Origin: CAYTBN01 sp964436045 | GTDB lineage: Bacteria; Myxococcota_A; UBA796; UBA9615; CAYRNR01 | Direction of reading: 5' to 3' | DNA: 64,000 bases | Assembly: GCA_964436045.1 (NCBI GenBank) | Contig: CAYTBN010000019.1 | Span: forward strand, 44,456-108,455 | Shown here: positions 42,696-51,472 of the stretch, piece by piece | How positions within the stretch are numbered: the stretch's first letter is position 1 | Layout: the number at the start of each line of letters is the position of its first letter | Position numbers and translations under genes: made by a program | Notes under the pieces: model-generated | What the model was told of the DNA's origin: nothing | Database searches by the model: none | The model's input: the letters and a program-made list of their open reading frames with translations, nothing else

Positions 42696-44341
42696 ATCAA
42701 CGGGCGGATGGCGCCCGCCGCGCGGGCGAATTCGGGCAGCGCGAGCTGGGCGTCGAGCCACGCCCGGTACCCCCCGGGATCGGGGTGATCCCGGATCATC
42801 AGCACCTGCAGCTTCAGCAGGTCGCCGTCCGCGGGTGCCTGCTCCAGCGCCCACAGCAGGCGTTCGGCGGCCTCGTCGGGGCGCCCGAGTTCCTTGTACG
42901 CGAAGGCGATGGCGAAGGAACTCCTGGGGCCCGGACCGCCGGTCGCCTCGCTGCGCAAGGCCACGTCCAGGGCTGCCCCCGCCTGACCCAACCAGAGGTG
43001 GGCGATGGCCTGGTCCCGCTGGCAGAGGTACAGGTCCGGAGTACGCGCCATCGCCTGCTCGTACAGCTCGATGGCGCCGGGGTAGTCCTCTTTCGCCGCC
43101 TGGATCCGGCCCAGCCAGCAGTACCCGTGGCCGACGTCCGGCGCCACGAGGACAGCGCTCTGGGCCAGGTTCTCGTTGGACGCATAGGCCCAGATCGCCT
43201 CGCGCAGGCCCAGCTGCTGGGTCAGCAGATACCCCGCCACGAGCGCGGCGATCCCAGCCCAGTGGACCGAACGTAGCCGGGGTTCGATCCAGCTCACCAG
43301 AGCGCGGGCCCCCTGGGCCAGGCCCAGCGCGATCACCGCCCACGGCAGGTACAGGTATCGACCGAAGCCACCCCAGCCGCGCACGGTGGTCACCATCGCC
43401 ACCGGGGCCAGCATCAGCAGCAGCACCACCAGCCCCACAGCCAGCAGCGGGATCCGGCGGCGCAGCGCGACCGCCAGGGCGACCAGGCCCAGCACGACGG
43501 CGACGGAGACCGCCACCCAGATCGCCGACAGCCCCTCGTATTCGAGGGCGAGCTCGCGGTACCCCACCGGCTGCATGGTCACCAGCCCGCGCGCCGCGTC
43601 GGCCAGCAGGATCGGAAGGTTGCGCAGGGCGGCGAGTCGCTGGCTGCCGCCGTCCGGCGCCACGTGCATCGCCCCCAGCCCCACGAACCGCAGGATCGCG
43701 TAGATCACGGGGGCCAGGACCAGGGGCGCCAGGTGCCTTGGAGCCACCGCCCGGCGGCGCCACAGCCAGACCACCAGCGGAGGCAGCGCCATCACCACCA
43801 CCTCCTTGGTCAGCAGGCCCGCCAGCGCAGCGCCACCCGCAGCCAGCGCCAGCGCCCAGCGCCGCCCCGGGCTCCCGCGCCGGTCGCCCCCCGCCGCGTC
43901 CGCCAGCAGCACCGCCGCCAGAACGCCGGCCGCGCCCAGGGTGTCGGTCATCGCGGACACGAACAGGTAGGCCTCGGCGATCAGCGGGTGGAACGCGAAC
44001 AGGGCCCCCGCGCCGAGGGCGAACCACGGACTGTCCAGCCACCGCCGCGCCAGCCCCCACAACATCAGCACCACCGCCAGGTGGATCAGGACCGATACCC
44101 CGTGGAAGACGGCCGCGTCGGCACCGCCGATGGCGTAGGTGAGACACAGGGCGGTCAGGAAACCCGGCCGGTAGAGCTCCATCTCGTCGCTGGACGCGGG
44201 ATCGCCGACCCCCTTCCAGACGCCGGTCAGGAAGTACCCCGGGATCCGGGCCACGGAGTCCAGGGCGTCGGTGTCCACGACCTGTCGCTGATCGTCCCAG
44301 ATGAACTCCGCGCGCAGGCTGGGCGCGCTGGTCGCCAGCAC
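42689..44341 (-). CDS. TMTC-like integral-membrane glycosyltransferase with C-terminal TPR
   Basis: About 550 residues from the GTG at 44341, but the frame stays open up to the stop of the upstream gene at 44434. In that frame the first hydrophobic helix (LLHGVVLALAVLATSAP) begins upstream of the GTG, so the true start is probably near 44431-44437 with a CTG or other rare codon. About 10 transmembrane helices (AEFIWDDQRQVVD loop with Asp pair, FHPLIAEAYLFVSAMTD) are followed by TPR repeats (GAIELYEQAMARTP). This is the layout of TMTC/GT-C O-mannosyltransferase-like proteins. Acceptors are unknown. It lies directly after the histidine kinase gene. Confidence 0.8.
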   Translation of the reverse strand: MLATSAPSLRAEFIWDDQRQVVDTDALDSVARIPGYFLTGVWKGVGDPASSDEMELYRPGFLTALCLTYAIGGADAAVFHGVSVLIHLAVVLMLWGLARRWLDSPWFALGAGALFAFHPLIAEAYLFVSAMTDTLGAAGVLAAVLLADAAGGDRRGSPGRRWALALAAGGAALAGLLTKEVVVMALPPLVVWLWRRRAVAPRHLAPLVLAPVIYAILRFVGLGAMHVAPDGGSQRLAALRNLPILLADAARGLVTMQPVGYRELALEYEGLSAIWVAVSVAVVLGLVALAVALRRRIPLLAVGLVVLLLMLAPVAMVTTVRGWGGFGRYLYLPWAVIALGLAQGARALVSWIEPRLRSVHWAGIAALVAGYLLTQQLGLREAIWAYASNENLAQSAVLVAPDVGHGYCWLGRIQAAKEDYPGAIELYEQAMARTPDLYLCQRDQAIAHLWLGQAGAALDVALRSEATGGPGPRSSFAIAFAYKELGRPDEAAERLLWALEQAPADGDLLKLQVLMIRDHPDPGGYRAWLDAQLALPEFARAAGAIRPLIQ

Positions 44342-44433
44342 CGCCAGTGCCAGGACGACGCCGTGCAGCAGAGGGTGCCCGGCCCATGCGGGGAGCGCGG
44401 GTCCAGCGCAGCGGGGGATCGCGTCGGTCAGGA

Positions 44434-45630
44434 TCAGCCCTCGGGTTCGAAGGCCGCTGGCAGCGAGAAACGGACGGTCGTGCCCGGACCCTCGCCCGGT
44501 TCGATGTGGATCTCACCGCGATGGAGCTCGACGATCTTCTTGGCGATGGCCAGGCCGATGCCCGTCCCCGACTGGCCGTCGGCCGCCCTCGTGCGCTGGA
44601 AGACCTGGAACACGCGGCTCGCGTCTTCGGGGGCGATGCCGACCCCGTTGTCGCTCACCGACACCACCCAGGTGCCCCCCTCGGGGGCGGTGGAGATCAC
44701 GATGGCCGGCGGGTCGGCACCCCGGAACTTGATGGCGTTGGCCAGCAGGGAACGGAACAGCCGGATCAGCAGCAGCCGGTCGCCAGTGACCCGGGGGAGG
44801 TCGTCGGCGGTGAGGATCGCGGCGGCATCCTCGAACTCCCGATCCAGGTCTTCGCGGGCGGACACCACGATGGCGGCCAGGTCCAGCTCCTCGAAGGCGC
44901 CCTCGCTCCCCACCCGGGCATAGGCCGCCAGGTCGTCCAGCAACCCCCGCATCCGCCGGGCCGCCCGGGTCAGGGTCGCGAGCGAGGCCCGATCTCGATC
45001 CTCGAGCCAGTCGGCGCAGCGCTGCTCCAGCTCCCCCGCCGCCGCCACCACCTCGTCCAACGGTTGCGTCAGGTCGGTGGACACCACCGAGGCCATGGTC
45101 TCCAGGTCCGCGTTGGCCCGGCGCAGCTCCTCGGCCTGCTCCCCGAGGGCGCGGCTCTTCTCCTCCTCGAAGCGGAGCCGCTCCTCGGTGATGACCCGCC
45201 GGTACTCCCGCTCCCGCCCCTGCTCGTCCACGGCGGTGAAACGCAGGACGGTGTGGCGGCCGATACGGATCCGGCAGGCGGGGGGCAGCTCGTACTCGTC
45301 GAGCACGCGCTGGCCATCGACGAAGGTCCCGTTCACGCTTCCCAGGTCGCGGATGAAGAAATGTCGCCCCCGCAGATCGATTCGCGCATGGGCGCGGGAG
45401 ATCGCCTTGTCGCTGAAGGTGAAACCCGCGTCGTCGCTGCGTCCCAGCACACCGCCCAGACTGCCCACGTAGAGCATCCGCCCGGCCTCGGGCCCCGCCT
45501 CGACCGCCATCGTCGCCCCCACGGTCGGCCCCTCGACCTCCCCCAGGGGCAAGATCTCCTCGACCTCGGTGATCTCCTTGTGGGTGATCTCTCCCCGGGC
45601 GATTTCGGACCACGGACGGTCGTCGGACAC
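44434..45630 (-). CDS. FHA-domain histidine-kinase-like protein lacking the phospho-acceptor His
   Basis: 398 residues, GTG start with GGGAGG 8 bases upstream. FHA domain at about 55-130 (GRSDDAGFTFSDKAISRAHARI, GSVNGTFVDG) binds phospho-Thr. A coiled coil (about 145-178) leads to a dimerisation helix where the normal ASHDL is ASVVSTDL, so T185 stands at the His position. The ATPase domain is complete: N298, DNGVGI 327-332, GTGIGLAI 355-362. It is soluble and probably relies on another route (allosteric, or phosphorylation by the Ser/Thr kinases), or is catalytically dead for phosphotransfer. It follows the selenoprotein gene and precedes the glycosyltransferase. Confidence 0.88.
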   Translation of the reverse strand: MSDDRPWSEIARGEITHKEITEVEEILPLGEVEGPTVGATMAVEAGPEAGRMLYVGSLGGVLGRSDDAGFTFSDKAISRAHARIDLRGRHFFIRDLGSVNGTFVDGQRVLDEYELPPACRIRIGRHTVLRFTAVDEQGREREYRRVITEERLRFEEEKSRALGEQAEELRRANADLETMASVVSTDLTQPLDEVVAAAGELEQRCADWLEDRDRASLATLTRAARRMRGLLDDLAAYARVGSEGAFEELDLAAIVVSAREDLDREFEDAAAILTADDLPRVTGDRLLLIRLFRSLLANAIKFRGADPPAIVISTAPEGGTWVVSVSDNGVGIAPEDASRVFQVFQRTRAADGQSGTGIGLAIAKKIVELHRGEIHIEPGEGPGTTVRFSLPAAFEPEG

Positions 45631-45803
45631 GCTGGGCCTCCCGCTTGTAGGGAGGTTCCATCTTACGCGGAAGCGGGGGCGGCTGGGAACGGGGAGGCTT
45701 CCACGTCGTCCCACGCCACAATGCGCCTCTCGCGGGCCGAATGGTGGATAAGCCTGGATGGGGTTGTCGAGGAGGCGAGCAGGCGCGCCCCAAAGCGCGT
45801 AAT

Positions 45804-45821
45804 CCCCCGGATCTAGGGGGG
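45804..45821 (-). terminator. Candidate stem-loop downstream of the selenoprotein gene
   Basis: CCCCC-GGATCTA-GGGGG forms a strong GC stem about 23 bases after the leftward stop at 45844. A T-tract is absent, so it may attenuate rather than terminate. Confidence 0.35.
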
Positions 45822-45843
45822 TCTTCCGCCGCGGGGGGGAGCC

Positions 45844-46095
45844 TCAGTGGCCCGGGCGGGCCGATGGATCCCGTTCCTGGACGGTCCGCAGGATATCCCC
45901 GTCGTCCGGGAACTGCCCGGTCTGTCGCTTGCTGTAGATCAACTCACCGTCGAGCTCGACCTCGAAGCAACCACCGCTTCCGCGAATCAGCGTCGCCTTG
46001 ATCCCCGTCTCACCCTCGACCAGCTCCGCCAGACCGGCGGCTCGGGGCAGATAGTTTCACGTGACGCAGTACTGGATCGTGAATTTGTGGCTCAT
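45844..46095 (-). CDS. SelW/Rdx-family selenoprotein with in-frame UGA (Sec13)
   Basis: From ATG 46095 (perfect GGAGG upstream) the frame reads MSHKFTIQYCVT, then TGA (46059-46057), then NYLPRAAGLAELVEGETG and on to a second stop at 45844. Reading the TGA as selenocysteine gives 83 residues of the Rdx/SelW thioredoxin-like family, with the redox motif C10-V-T-U13 replacing the usual CxxC. The continuation after the TGA is family-typical: KATLIRGSGGCFEVELDGELIYSKRQTGQFP. A SECIS-like hairpin follows the TGA at the right distance. The protein is a small cytoplasmic thiol/selenol redox protein. It is divergent from mobA (96 bases). Sec machinery (selA, selB, selC, selD) is not in this window. 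Confidence 0.88.
46020..46045 (-). promoter_or_regulatory. Bacterial SECIS-like hairpin of the selenoprotein mRNA
   Basis: In the mRNA, starting 11 bases after the UGA, C-C-G pairs with C-G-G (with one bulged U), a tandem A-G/G-A mismatch follows, and a perfect CCGCC/GGCGG stem (46026-46040) closes the loop GGUCU. E. coli fdhF SECIS has the same GGUCU loop 19 bases after its UGA; here it is 22. Confidence 0.7.
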
Positions 46096-46191
46096 GGATC
46101 CTCCGGGGACCAACCGCGGCCCGGGACCAATGTAGGTCCTATGGTCAGAGAGGCAAGGCACAGAGGGGCTCGCTTCGGCTACACTGCCGCC

Positions 46192-46809
46192 ATGTACGCG
46201 CCAACCGACCTCGCTGTCGTCATCCTGGCCGGCGGCCGCTCGCGCCGCATGGGCCGCGACAAAGCCACCCTCGAACTGGGGGGAGAGCGACTGATCGACC
46301 ATGCCGTGCGGCTGGCTTCGAGCTGTACGGACGAGGTCGTCGTGGCCCGCGGGGCTGCCCACCGCGCCCCGATCGCCGGACTCGACGTGCCGCAGGTCGC
46401 GGACCAGTGGCCGGGCAGCGGAGCCCTGATCGGTATCCACGCCGGTCTGCGCTCCGTGGCCGGGCAGACCGTCGTGGTGATCGCCTGCGACATGCCGCTG
46501 CTCGAGCGGTCTTACCTGCTCGACCTGGCAGTGCTGATCGACGGCCATGACGTCGTCGTCCCCCGCGTCGACGCCGGCCTGCAGCCCCTGTGTGCCGTCT
46601 ATCACCGCTCGTGCCTGTCCGCCATCGAGGTCAACCTCGATCGGGAGGAGCGGCAGGTCTTCGCCTTCTATTCCGAGGTACGCACACGCGAGGTCCGCCT
46701 GGACCAGATGGATGGCTGGGGGGACAGGGAAGACCTGTTCCTCAACGTCAACTCCCCCGGCGACCTCGCCCGGGCCGAGGTGCTGTTGAGGGACCGGGGA
46801 ACCGGATGA
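46192..46809 (+). CDS. mobA: Molybdenum cofactor guanylyltransferase MobA
   Basis: 205 residues, the usual MobA size. The nucleotide-binding N-terminus VVILAGGRSRRMGRDKATL is at residues 8-26, followed by ACDMPLL and a C-terminal LFLNVNSPGDLARAE. It adds GMP to molybdopterin to make the guanine-dinucleotide cofactor of DMSO-reductase-family enzymes, including formate dehydrogenases that often contain selenocysteine. Its divergent neighbour is the selenoprotein gene. The last 4 bases overlap the next gene's ATG. Confidence 0.92.
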   Translation: MYAPTDLAVVILAGGRSRRMGRDKATLELGGERLIDHAVRLASSCTDEVVVARGAAHRAPIAGLDVPQVADQWPGSGALIGIHAGLRSVAGQTVVVIACDMPLLERSYLLDLAVLIDGHDVVVPRVDAGLQPLCAVYHRSCLSAIEVNLDREERQVFAFYSEVRTREVRLDQMDGWGDREDLFLNVNSPGDLARAEVLLRDRGTG

Positions 46810-48134
46810 CCTGCCCTCGCTGGCGAGCGGTGGCGGCCGCGCTAGCCCTCGGGACGGCAGTTGCGGCAGCGGCGGACCCTGGCGACACCCCCGGCGACGA
46901 CCCGCCCCTCCCCCACCCGGTCATCTGTCTCCACGGCTTCCGTGGCGACGCGTCCACCTTCGAACCGATCATCGCTCCGCTGACCGCGGCCGGGCTGGCG
47001 CCGATCCCGCTGGAGTTCGCCCCAGCGGATGGCGACATGGGGCTGGCCGCAACGGCCGAGGAGGTCGTCAGCCACCGGGTCGATGCGGAGCTGTCCGCGC
47101 GCGGTTACCCCGACGGACAGCGATTCTCGGTGCTGGCCCACTCCCTCGGTGGACTGGTCGCCCGCCACCTGATCGAGAATGGCGGGTGGACCGATCGTGT
47201 GGATCGGGTGGCCCTGCTGGCCGTGCCCAACCACGGGGCGCGGACGGGGTTGGGACAGGCGGCCTGCGGCCTGCCCCCCAGCGACCCCTGGCGCCAGGCG
47301 GGCTGCGACACCCGGAACGGATCCGAGTTCCTCGTGGCCCTGGGCACACACCCGCCGCAGGAGCTGACGGCGCGGTACCTGAGCGTGGGCTCCGCGTGGC
47401 GCGGTAGCCCGATGCCCGGCGGCGGCGACATGGACGGCAGCGGCCAGGGCCATTCGAACGACGGCGTCGTCTCCGCCGAGTCCCCCTACCTGGACGGCGT
47501 GCCCCTGCGGATCTGGGAGGGCAGGGGGCCTTCGATGCACACCCGTCTGTTCTGTAACGGGGTGATCACCGGCTGGATCGTCGATTTCCTGGTCGACGGC
47601 ACCCTCCCGGAACTCGACACGGATCCCCAATTCCAGGTCGCCCCCGACCTTTGTTACGACCCCGGCGGCGCGGAGGGCGAGGTCCGCCCCGGGGGCGACG
47701 AGGTCGCGCCGGCGCCGGCGGACGCCGCGTTGATCACGTTCCGGGTGGACGCGGGCGGAGCGGCGGACCCGCTCGTACAGTTCAAGCTCCGGCAAGGCCG
47801 GCTGCACCTGCGCCTGGACGACCGGGACGCCGTCACGCTGGAGCAGTGGAAGGTGCCCCGTGGCGAGCCGGTCCACGCCGAACCGCTGGCGCCGGGAGAG
47901 CACGTCCTCGAGGTGCGCTGGGACGTGGTCTTCCGTTCCGCCACCGATCGCCACCATCCGGCCGGCACCCGTCCCGACGAGATCGGTTTCTCCGTGCCCG
48001 ACGAGGGCAATGCACGGCTGGTGTTCGAGGTGGAACCCGAGCGGTCCCAGGAGATCTGGATCCGCCTGTTCCGCAAGGCCGGCGTGGGCTCGCAAGGGCG
48101 TGGGTGGGTGGAGTTCGATCGGAGCGGGTCCTAG
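46806..48134 (+). CDS. Exported alpha/beta-hydrolase lipase/esterase
   Basis: 442 residues with a signal peptide (about 1-23). The oxyanion region ICLHGFRGDASTF is at 40-52 and the nucleophile elbow AHSLGG has S113, as in triacylglycerol lipases and PGAP1-like esterases. The C-terminal 170 residues are a separate beta-rich domain (LITFRVDAGGAADPLVQFKL) of unknown role. Catalytic Asp and His candidates lie in HSNDGVVSAESPY and PSMHTRLF. ATGA overlap with mobA indicates co-transcription. Confidence 0.85.
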   Translation: MTCPRWRAVAAALALGTAVAAAADPGDTPGDDPPLPHPVICLHGFRGDASTFEPIIAPLTAAGLAPIPLEFAPADGDMGLAATAEEVVSHRVDAELSARGYPDGQRFSVLAHSLGGLVARHLIENGGWTDRVDRVALLAVPNHGARTGLGQAACGLPPSDPWRQAGCDTRNGSEFLVALGTHPPQELTARYLSVGSAWRGSPMPGGGDMDGSGQGHSNDGVVSAESPYLDGVPLRIWEGRGPSMHTRLFCNGVITGWIVDFLVDGTLPELDTDPQFQVAPDLCYDPGGAEGEVRPGGDEVAPAPADAALITFRVDAGGAADPLVQFKLRQGRLHLRLDDRDAVTLEQWKVPRGEPVHAEPLAPGEHVLEVRWDVVFRSATDRHHPAGTRPDEIGFSVPDEGNARLVFEVEPERSQEIWIRLFRKAGVGSQGRGWVEFDRSGS

Positions 48135-48167
48135 GTGTAAACTCCGCGCTTCTTCGAGGGGTAGTCC

Positions 48168-50210
48168 ATGTCGCTAGCGCAGACCGACGCCGGGGCACAG
48201 ATCCTGCTGCTGGATTTTGGCGGCCAGTACGCGGGATTGATCGAAAAACGCATCCGCAGCCTGGGGGTCACCGTCGATCGCCGCGAGGGGAACGCCCGAC
48301 TCGAGGATCTGCGCCACCCGGATCTGCGGGGTGTGATCGGATCCGGCGGACCGGACAGCGTCTACGCCCCCGGCGCGCCCCAGGCCGATCCGGCGGTGCT
48401 GTCCGGCGACCTGCCGTACCTGGGGATCTGTTACGGGATGCAGCTGCTGGCCCGCGCGACAGGTGGCGACGTGCTGCGCAAGGAGCGCCGGGAAGATGGG
48501 GATACCCTGCTCCGGATCTCCGCTGGCGACGATCCGCTCTTCGCGGGGCTGCCGGATTCGATGCAGGTCTGGATGAGCCACGGCGACAGCGTGGACGCGC
48601 CGCCCCCGGGCTTCCGGGAGACCGCCCGGACCGAGGAGGGCATCCTGGCCTCGATCGCGGGGGACGACGGGCGGCGCTTCGGCGTCCAGTTCCACCCCGA
48701 GGTCAACGACACCCAGTTCGGGAGCCAGCTGCTGGGCCACTTCCTGTTCCGTGTCTGCGGGGCCACCCGGACCCTGGACCCCGACGAAGAGGTCGAGGCC
48801 AAACGAACCCTGATCCGCGACGTCGTGGGCGAGGACAATGTTCTGGTCTTCCTGTCCGGCGGGGTGGACTCGTCGGTGGTGGCGCGGCTGTGCATCGACG
48901 CCCTGCGGCCCGAACAGGTGTACGCGGTCCACGTCGACCACGGCCTCATGCGCCGCGGTGAGAGCCGGGCGATCATCGAACGTTTCGCCGACTTCGGCTT
49001 TGCGCCGGGCCACCTGGTGCTGGCCGAGGAGGCCGGGCGATTCCTCGCCGGCCACACCCGCATTCCCCCGGCCGGCGCGACCGAGCGCGTGACCGACGAC
49101 GGGCAGGTTGTCTTCGTCCCCCCCAGGGAGAGCTGGCCCCGGACGCGCACGCTGGCCGACGAGACCGAACCCCAGGCCAAGCGCCTGATCATCGGCGACA
49201 CGTTCATGGCCGTGGCCCGCGACCGGATGGCCCGGCTGGGGTTGGACGTGGGCAACACCTTCTTGGTGCAGGGCACCCTGTACACCGATCTGATCGAGAG
49301 CGGATCGCGGGAGGTCTCCCGGGGCCAGGCCGACGTGATCAAGTTCCACCACAACGACACACCGCTGGTGCGGGAGTTCCGTAAGGCCGGCCGGGTCCTG
49401 GAACCCAACGCCAACTGGTACAAGGACGACGTCCGGCGGGTCGCTGGCCAGCTGGAGCTGGGCGAGGACCTCGCCCGGCGCCGACCCTTCCCTGGCCCCG
49501 GGCTGGCGATTCGCGTGCTGTGCGCCGACGGACCGTGTGGCGTGCCCGGCGGCCTGGACGATCTGTCGGAGCGGGTGGCGGCGCTGGTGGCCGAGGCCGG
49601 CGGCACGGGCTGGCGGGGCCGGCTGATACCGGTCGCGACCGTGGGTGTCCAAGGAGACGCCCGCACCTACGCACCCGCTGCGCTGGTCACCGTGGAGGGC
49701 GATCCGGAGGACCCGGCGTACTGGGAACGGGCCATGGCCATCGCCACCGATCTCCCTCGGCGGGAGGACAGGATCAACCGGGTCGTCCTCCAGATCGCGG
49801 TCGACGGACCGACGGCGGACCGGCCCGCCTGGTCGGCGGACGCGGCCATCGAGGCCCGCTCCCGCCCGGCCATCCTGCCCACCCGGCTGGAACCGGCCGC
49901 CCTGGATCTGTTGCGAGAGGTCCACGCCATCGGCGAGGACGAGCTGCGGCGCGTCGATCCGGACCACCGGGTCGCCCAGATGCCCTTCGTCCTGATCCCG
50001 GCGGATCTGGCGGGCAACCAGCAGCGATCGGTGATCATCCGCGGGATCATCACCCGGGACTTCATGACCGGGCGGCCGGTCGTTCCGCAGCGGGATCTAC
50101 CCTGGGAGTTCTTCCAGCGGGTCGCCGCTGGAATCCTCGCCCTGCCAGGCGCGGGTGCCGTCGCCCTCGATCTGACCACCAAGCCGCCGGCAACCACCTG
50201 CTGGGAGTGA
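48168..50210 (+). CDS. guaA: GMP synthase (glutamine-hydrolysing)
   Basis: 680 residues, makes GMP from XMP, ATP and glutamine. The class I amidotransferase domain has nucleophile C88 in GICYGMQ, and H176/E178 in FHPEV. The ATP-pyrophosphatase P-loop SGGVDSS is at 230-236. The C-terminal dimerisation part is longer than in E. coli GuaA (525 residues) and similar to the long form of eukaryotes and some bacteria. GAGGGG precedes ATG 48168. guaB is not adjacent. Confidence 0.95.
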   Translation: MSLAQTDAGAQILLLDFGGQYAGLIEKRIRSLGVTVDRREGNARLEDLRHPDLRGVIGSGGPDSVYAPGAPQADPAVLSGDLPYLGICYGMQLLARATGGDVLRKERREDGDTLLRISAGDDPLFAGLPDSMQVWMSHGDSVDAPPPGFRETARTEEGILASIAGDDGRRFGVQFHPEVNDTQFGSQLLGHFLFRVCGATRTLDPDEEVEAKRTLIRDVVGEDNVLVFLSGGVDSSVVARLCIDALRPEQVYAVHVDHGLMRRGESRAIIERFADFGFAPGHLVLAEEAGRFLAGHTRIPPAGATERVTDDGQVVFVPPRESWPRTRTLADETEPQAKRLIIGDTFMAVARDRMARLGLDVGNTFLVQGTLYTDLIESGSREVSRGQADVIKFHHNDTPLVREFRKAGRVLEPNANWYKDDVRRVAGQLELGEDLARRRPFPGPGLAIRVLCADGPCGVPGGLDDLSERVAALVAEAGGTGWRGRLIPVATVGVQGDARTYAPAALVTVEGDPEDPAYWERAMAIATDLPRREDRINRVVLQIAVDGPTADRPAWSADAAIEARSRPAILPTRLEPAALDLLREVHAIGEDELRRVDPDHRVAQMPFVLIPADLAGNQQRSVIIRGIITRDFMTGRPVVPQRDLPWEFFQRVAAGILALPGAGAVALDLTTKPPATTCWE

Positions 50211-50213
50211 CGC

Positions 50214-50543
50214 ATGACCTACTACGAGCCCGACCATCTGCCCCGATTCCCCGAGATCGGCGAGGGGGCACCGGAGCTGGCCGCCAAGTTCTTCGACTAC
50301 TACGGCGCCGTGTTCGCCGACGGCGCGCTGACCGCCCGTGAGAAGTCCCTGATCGCCCTGGCAGTGGCCCCTGCAGTCCAGTGTCCCTACTGTATCGAGG
50401 CGTATGCCAAGGACTGTCAGGAGAAGGACGCGGACCTGGAGCAGATGACCGAGGCGGTTCACGTCGCCTGTGCGATCCGCGGCGGTGCTTCGCTGGTCCA
50501 CGGTCTGCAGATGAAGGAGCACGCGGACAGCACCGGCATGTGA
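50214..50543 (+). CDS. AhpD/CMD-like peroxidase-like protein associated with ArsS-type radical SAM
   Basis: 109 residues of the carboxymuconolactone decarboxylase / AhpD fold. The redox CxxC is C57-P-Y-C60 with a further C68 (CPYCIEAYAKDC). Family members encoded beside ArsS are annotated as arsenosugar-biosynthesis-associated peroxidase-like proteins; the reaction is not established. It is 3 bases after guaA and 19 bases before the radical-SAM gene, so it is part of a transcription unit with them. Confidence 0.85.
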   Translation: MTYYEPDHLPRFPEIGEGAPELAAKFFDYYGAVFADGALTAREKSLIALAVAPAVQCPYCIEAYAKDCQEKDADLEQMTEAVHVACAIRGGASLVHGLQMKEHADSTGM

Positions 50544-50562
50544 ATTCGAGCCGGAGAGGGCG

Positions 50563-51443
50563 ATGACCCGGGCCGCGGCAAGACAGCTGGAGCAACTCGA
50601 CGCGCTGGATATCGCTGGCAAGTCCGTGGACAAGGCGGATTTTGCCGCCGATCTGGCGGTGCACGGCTGGGACGAGATCCAGCCCGCGGTGCTGGACGTC
50701 TTCCAGATCAACCTGGGCCGCGTGTGCAACATGTCATGCAAGCACTGCCACGTGGACGCCGGGTCCGGCCGGACCGAGCAGATGGACGACGACGTACTCG
50801 AGGCCTGTCTGCGCGCCGTGGACCGCGGTGGCTCGCCGAGCGGAACATCGAGGTGGTCGCCTCCCTGCCCCACCACCGACGGCGCAACACCGACGCCCAG
50901 CGGGGCGAGGGCACCTTCGACCGCTCCATCACCGCGCTGCAGCGGCTCAACGAGGCCGGCTATGGCCAGGGCGATCCGCAGCGTGTGCTCACGCTGATGA
51001 CCAATCCGGCGGGTGCCTACCTCGCCGGGGGTCAAGGGTCGATGGATCGGGAGTGGAAGGACGATCTGCGGCGCAGCCACGGGGTGTCCTTCGACAGGCT
51101 GATCGCGCTGAACAACATGCCCATCGCCCGATTCCAGGAGTGGCTGCTGGCCACGGGCAACCTGCGCCCCTACCAGGTCCGGCTCGTGGAGGCCTTCAAC
51201 CCGCAGACCATTTCGGGCGTGATGTGCCGTAGCACCCTGTCGGTGGCCTGGGACGGCCGACTCTACGACTGTGACTTCAACCAGATGCTCGATCTCCAGG
51301 CCGTCCACCCGACCGCGGGCCCCCTCCACGTGGAGGACTTCGACCCCGTCGTTTGGAGCGAGCGCCGGATCCGCACGGCCCGCCATTGTTACGGCTGCAC
51401 CGCGGGTGCTGGCAGCTCCTGCGGCGGCGCCACGGTAAGGTAG
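50563..51443 (+). pseudogene. arsS: ArsS-family radical-SAM protein, internally deleted and frameshifted
   Basis: From ATG 50563 the first 89 residues are a normal start for this family, including C55-x3-C59-x2-C62 (VCNMSCKHCHV). At about base 50826-50834 the sequence jumps: roughly 60 residues expected to carry the TGGAPE and RCNL regions are missing, and the frame changes. A second frame then continues with WLAERNIEVVASLPHH through to TAGAGSSCGG and a stop at 51443. The family's SLPCY motif is SLPHH here. As written the gene cannot make a full protein. Either a real deletion or an assembly join is possible. Confidence 0.8.
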
Positions 51444-51447
51444 GGGA

Positions 51448-51471
51448 GGCGTCAGGCGTCAGGCGTCAGGC
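51448..51471. repeat. 7-bp tandem repeat (GGCGTCA)x3
   Basis: Three exact units and a partial fourth, lying between the broken arsS gene and the truncated metallo-beta-lactamase. Confidence 0.9.
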
Positions 51472-51472
51472 G

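Noticed and set aside
45847..46191. Possible N-terminal extension of mobA
   Set aside because: The extra frame is antisense to the selenoprotein gene. MobA motifs begin right after ATG 46192.
46057..46605. Leftward frame ending at the TGA at 46057
   Set aside because: Taken as a normal stop it gives only a 12-residue SelW start joined to an upstream shadow. Reading TGA as Sec gives a complete family member with a SECIS-like hairpin.
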